A stretch of DNA of 64,000 nt from Actinomycetota bacterium (GTDB taxonomy: Bacteria; Actinomycetota; Acidimicrobiia; Acidimicrobiales; Ilumatobacteraceae), in assembly GCA_017856115.1 (NCBI GenBank), contig JAFMFM010000003.1, forward strand, positions 1 to 64,000, read 5' to 3'. The position numbers and the translations under genes were made by a program. Of this stretch, positions 61,624-64,000 are shown piece by piece (the first letter of the stretch is position 1; every line of letters starts with the position of its first letter). The notes beneath the pieces were generated by a model. That model did not search any database, was not told the origin of the DNA, and saw only the letters and a program-made list of their open reading frames with translations.

Positions 61624-63123
61624 GTGGTGATGACGGCTACGCAAGCGCAATCCGCGACGGGTTCGGTTGCCGTCTCGACGAGTCCCCTTGGCGCAGTTGC
61701 TCGCTGGGTGACCCTGGCAGATCACGTCCGAATTGGCATGTCGCTTGCGCTCGGCGCGGCATTGTGGCTGGCAATTGCCGCCGTGGTGGGTGTCGTGCTC
61801 GGGGTCGAGCGTTTCGATGTCGGCGCATCGGTGGTCAACGCCGATGCCCATATCCAGTTGTTCTCGGTGCATCAATTTGCATTGGTATTCGGTGTGGCCG
61901 CCCCGTTGATGCTGGGTATCGCGCTCTGGAGCGTGCCTTCCCAACTGCACGCATCGAACATCTCGCTACCACGCCTCGCGGCTTTCGGATGGTGGGCCTG
62001 GCTCGCCGGCAGCATCACGGTGTTGGTGTCGTACCTCGGGAACGGCGGTCCTGGTGGCGGCAGCGAGCGCTACGTCGAGACGTACCTGCTTGGCCTTGGC
62101 CTCGTCATGCTCGGGCTCGTTGCTCTCGCGATCTCGCTCGCCACCACCGTGCTGACACGTCGCAACGGGTTACCACTCTCGGCCATTTCTCTCGGCGCCT
62201 TCAGCGCCGTCGTCGGTGCGCTCGGAATGGTGCTGACATTGCCGGTTGCGATCGGCACCATCGTTTATCTGTGGGTCGACTACACGAATGCGCGAGTTGC
62301 GTTCGGTGGAGCCGGCCTCATCGATTCATGGCTCGGTTGGACCATGCGTGAGCCGCAGACGCTTTTGTACGTGGCGCCGGCCTTGGGAGTGCTTGGTGAT
62401 GCCGCGGTTCGCACCGCCAAGTCGCGACAGCCGTTGCGAGGCGTGATGCTTACCGCAATGGGAATCGCGGCCACGGTGATCCTGAGTTCTGTTACCCAAC
62501 AGGCTCACGTATTCACCGTCGGTACCTCACCGTCGGAGACACTGGCTTCCTTCGTGCCCTACGCGCTGTTCAACGTGGTGCCACTCCTTGCCCCAGTCGT
62601 GGTGATTTTGCTGTCGCTCCTGGCACTCAAGGCGGGTACGCCGTCCCTCTCAGGCGCGTTTGTTGCAGCATTCCTCGGGGTTGGAATGATCTTCACCGGG
62701 TTGGTTGGTTCCGCGGCCATGCACCTTGATGTACTCGATCTGGTAGGCACCGTCTTTGGTGAGGCAGCTCTCGTGTACGTGGTGTACGGCGCGGTACTGG
62801 CGTCCATCGGAGCAGTCGCTCTGCATGCCGGAGCCGTTACCGGCAAGGCCCTGCCGGATCTTCCCGTGACATTGTTGGCATTGCTCGGAGTAGCGGCCAC
62901 CGTGCTCGCGTCACTTCCGCATTACATTGCCGGGCTGCTGGATCAACCCCGAGCGGCTGCGGTGGGTTACGACGACTCTGGCATCGTCGGCATCGCGAAC
63001 ATCGCAACCTCACTCGGGCATGCATTGATGCTGTTGGTGCTGATCGCATTCATTGGATTGTTCGTCTCGTCCCGTCGGTCTGCTGCGATTGCGGATCGTT
63101 ATCGAGTGGAGGCTTCGGCATGA
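61624..63123 (+). CDS. Degenerate heme-copper oxidase subunit I homolog
   Basis: 499 residues, about 12-13 membrane helices. Alignable landmarks of CtaD: helix II F-S-V-H-Q-F-A-L-V-F then L-P-R-L-A-A-F-G-W-W, L-T-L-P-V, and helix VII A-H-V-F-T-V-G. But the H-P-E-V-Y motif is E-P-Q-T-L (Glu243, Leu247), only one His (295) remains of the H-H pair, and the H-F-H motif is A-A-L (381-383). So of the six metal ligands only His83 and His295 stay. It is unlikely to reduce oxygen; role unknown. Overlaps the next gene by 4 nt. Confidence 0.78.
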   Translation: MVMTATQAQSATGSVAVSTSPLGAVARWVTLADHVRIGMSLALGAALWLAIAAVVGVVLGVERFDVGASVVNADAHIQLFSVHQFALVFGVAAPLMLGIALWSVPSQLHASNISLPRLAAFGWWAWLAGSITVLVSYLGNGGPGGGSERYVETYLLGLGLVMLGLVALAISLATTVLTRRNGLPLSAISLGAFSAVVGALGMVLTLPVAIGTIVYLWVDYTNARVAFGGAGLIDSWLGWTMREPQTLLYVAPALGVLGDAAVRTAKSRQPLRGVMLTAMGIAATVILSSVTQQAHVFTVGTSPSETLASFVPYALFNVVPLLAPVVVILLSLLALKAGTPSLSGAFVAAFLGVGMIFTGLVGSAAMHLDVLDLVGTVFGEAALVYVVYGAVLASIGAVALHAGAVTGKALPDLPVTLLALLGVAATVLASLPHYIAGLLDQPRAAAVGYDDSGIVGIANIATSLGHALMLLVLIAFIGLFVSSRRSAAIADRYRVEASA

Positions 63124-63725
63124 CCGCCCCTGCACTGACGGCCGGCCCCGCACGCCGAACCAGCACGGTTCTCGTGGCCAGCGCGCTCGTTGCGGCAGGC
63201 GCCGCCGCGCTCATGGGTGGAATGTTGGCGATGTGGCTGCAGTTCCGCGCGAATGCGCCCACGCGTGTCGCGAGCGATGGCGTGTCGCTCATCAAGGACT
63301 GGTTGAAGAAGGACGTTGCGATTCCCGAAGTGGCATCCAACACCATGATGTTCACGTTCGTCATCGCGTGTGTCATGGCGCAATGGGCGGTGTATTCGGC
63401 GCGACGTGGCGACAAGTCGCACACCACGTTGGCACTGGCGGTCACGCTGTTCACCGGTCTGGCGATTCTGAACGCCCAAGTGGCCCTGTGGATGCAAATC
63501 GACATCGTGTTGCGTAATGATGCGTACGAAACGATGTTCTATACGGTCACCGGCACGATGTTCGCCATCGTGGCAAGCGCCATGGTGTACTCCCTGGTCG
63601 CGATGTTCCGGGTACTCGCGGGTCGTACGGGTGACCACGATGTTCTCACGGGCCACGCTCTCTATTGGTATGCCGTGTCGGGCATGTTTGCCGCGATGTG
63701 GTTCGTCGTCTACGTACAGAAGTAA
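63120..63725 (+). CDS. Heme-copper oxidase subunit III-like protein
   Basis: 201 residues with about five membrane helices (near 17-40, 75-95, 105-128, 136-160, 175-197). Similarity to CtaE is seen in F-Y-T-V-T-G-T and Y-W-Y-A-V-S-G-M-F, corresponding to the family's T-G-x-H-x-x-H-V and Y-W-H-F-V-D, but the histidines are replaced by Met, Ile and Tyr. It starts in an ATGA overlap with the subunit I homolog. Function unknown. Confidence 0.68.
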   Translation: MTAPALTAGPARRTSTVLVASALVAAGAAALMGGMLAMWLQFRANAPTRVASDGVSLIKDWLKKDVAIPEVASNTMMFTFVIACVMAQWAVYSARRGDKSHTTLALAVTLFTGLAILNAQVALWMQIDIVLRNDAYETMFYTVTGTMFAIVASAMVYSLVAMFRVLAGRTGDHDVLTGHALYWYAVSGMFAAMWFVVYVQK

Positions 63726-63728
63726 CCC

Positions 63729-64000
63729 ATGTTCAAGGTCGGCTCGAAACTCTTCCTCGGTCTCACCGGCTTCGCGGCACTCACCCTTGTTGCGTACCTG
63801 ATCTTCGTCGAACGTTTGGCTCTCGGCGGGGTAGCCCTCAGCGTGGTGTTTGCAGTGCTCGTCGGTCTGTCGGCAGTGATCATCATGATCAACGACGGCG
63901 ACAGCGAAGTGCAGCCACGCGACGTGTCGTTGGTTCGTGCATCCATGTGGCCGCTCGTAACGGTCGTCGGGTTCGTGCTGCTCATCCTGGGTCTGGTGGT
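63729..64000 (+). CDS. Membrane protein resembling oxidase subunit IV (CtaF), partial
   Basis: Starts at ATG 63729, 3 nt after the previous stop; 90 codons seen before the window ends. Helices at about 8-26, 33-53 and 75-90. The layout and V-Y/A-Y-L-I-F-V-E with S-M-W-P-L recall actinobacterial CtaF, but similarity is modest. The 3' part lies outside the window. Confidence 0.5.
   Translation, partial: MFKVGSKLFLGLTGFAALTLVAYLIFVERLALGGVALSVVFAVLVGLSAVIIMINDGDSEVQPRDVSLVRASMWPLVTVVGFVLLILGLV

Noticed and set aside
60811-61950. 379-codon frame antisense to ctaB and the oxidase-like gene
   Set aside because: Covers a promoter and two real genes; rich in His/Arg, no domain.

Overview
The window looks like the replication-origin region of an actinobacterial chromosome of moderate to high GC, most likely class Acidimicrobiia; the class assignment is inference from gene content and was not tested by phylogeny. 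Actinobacterial markers are CrgA, FhaA/PstP/PknB, DUF3566 behind gyrA with tRNA-Ile, DUF5318 before rpsF, the MerR-type repressor HspR with a HAIR-like operator, DUF6049, and DUF2017 next to ClpS. No insertion sequence, prophage, CRISPR array or rRNA was seen.

Layout. 1-6.5 kb: an MFS exporter, then a reduced cell-wall/division signalling locus (fhaA, pstP, pknB, trpG on the other strand, crgA). 6.2-15.4 kb: thiolase, 5-oxoprolinase genes pxpABC, purU, tRNA-Ala, a YdcF protein, an MgtE-regulatory-domain/DUF1003 pair, an alpha/beta hydrolase and a dehydrogenase-like protein. 15.4-30.5 kb: the origin core. dnaA, dnaN, recF, dciA, gyrB, gyrA, a TadE-like gene, DUF3566 and tRNA-Ile read leftward. 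rpmH, rnpA, yidD, yidC, khpB, rsmG, parA and parB read rightward. DnaA boxes lie on both sides of dnaA, and a parS palindrome sits in the end of rsmG. 30.5-38.8 kb: trxA, trxB, a membrane protein, a Ser/Thr kinase with an outer domain, degV, DUF6049 and a GNAT protein (leftward), divergent from the CCA-adding enzyme. 38.8-43.5 kb: DUF5318, rpsF, ssb, rpsR, rplI, dnaB, tRNA-Gly, dcd. 43.5-48.2 kb: a membrane Fe-S reductase, a cNMP-binding protein, gpmA and a ribokinase. 48.2-54.8 kb: the heat-shock operon dnaK-grpE-dnaJ-hspR-clpB. 54.8-60.5 kb: hisD, purA-purB-pyrE, tRNAs Phe/Asp/Glu, DUF2017 and clpS. 60.5-64 kb: ctaB and a heme-copper-oxidase-like cluster cut by the right edge.

Genes are tightly packed, with many ATGA/GTGA overlaps. 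A recurrent feature is a TANNNT hexamer 5-9 nt before an ATG or GTG that lacks a Shine-Dalgarno sequence, which suggests that about twenty genes are read from leaderless mRNAs. The most unusual content is the oxidase-like cluster at the right end: its subunit I homolog keeps the fold-level landmarks but has lost four of the six metal-ligand histidines, and its subunit III homolog has also lost its conserved histidines.
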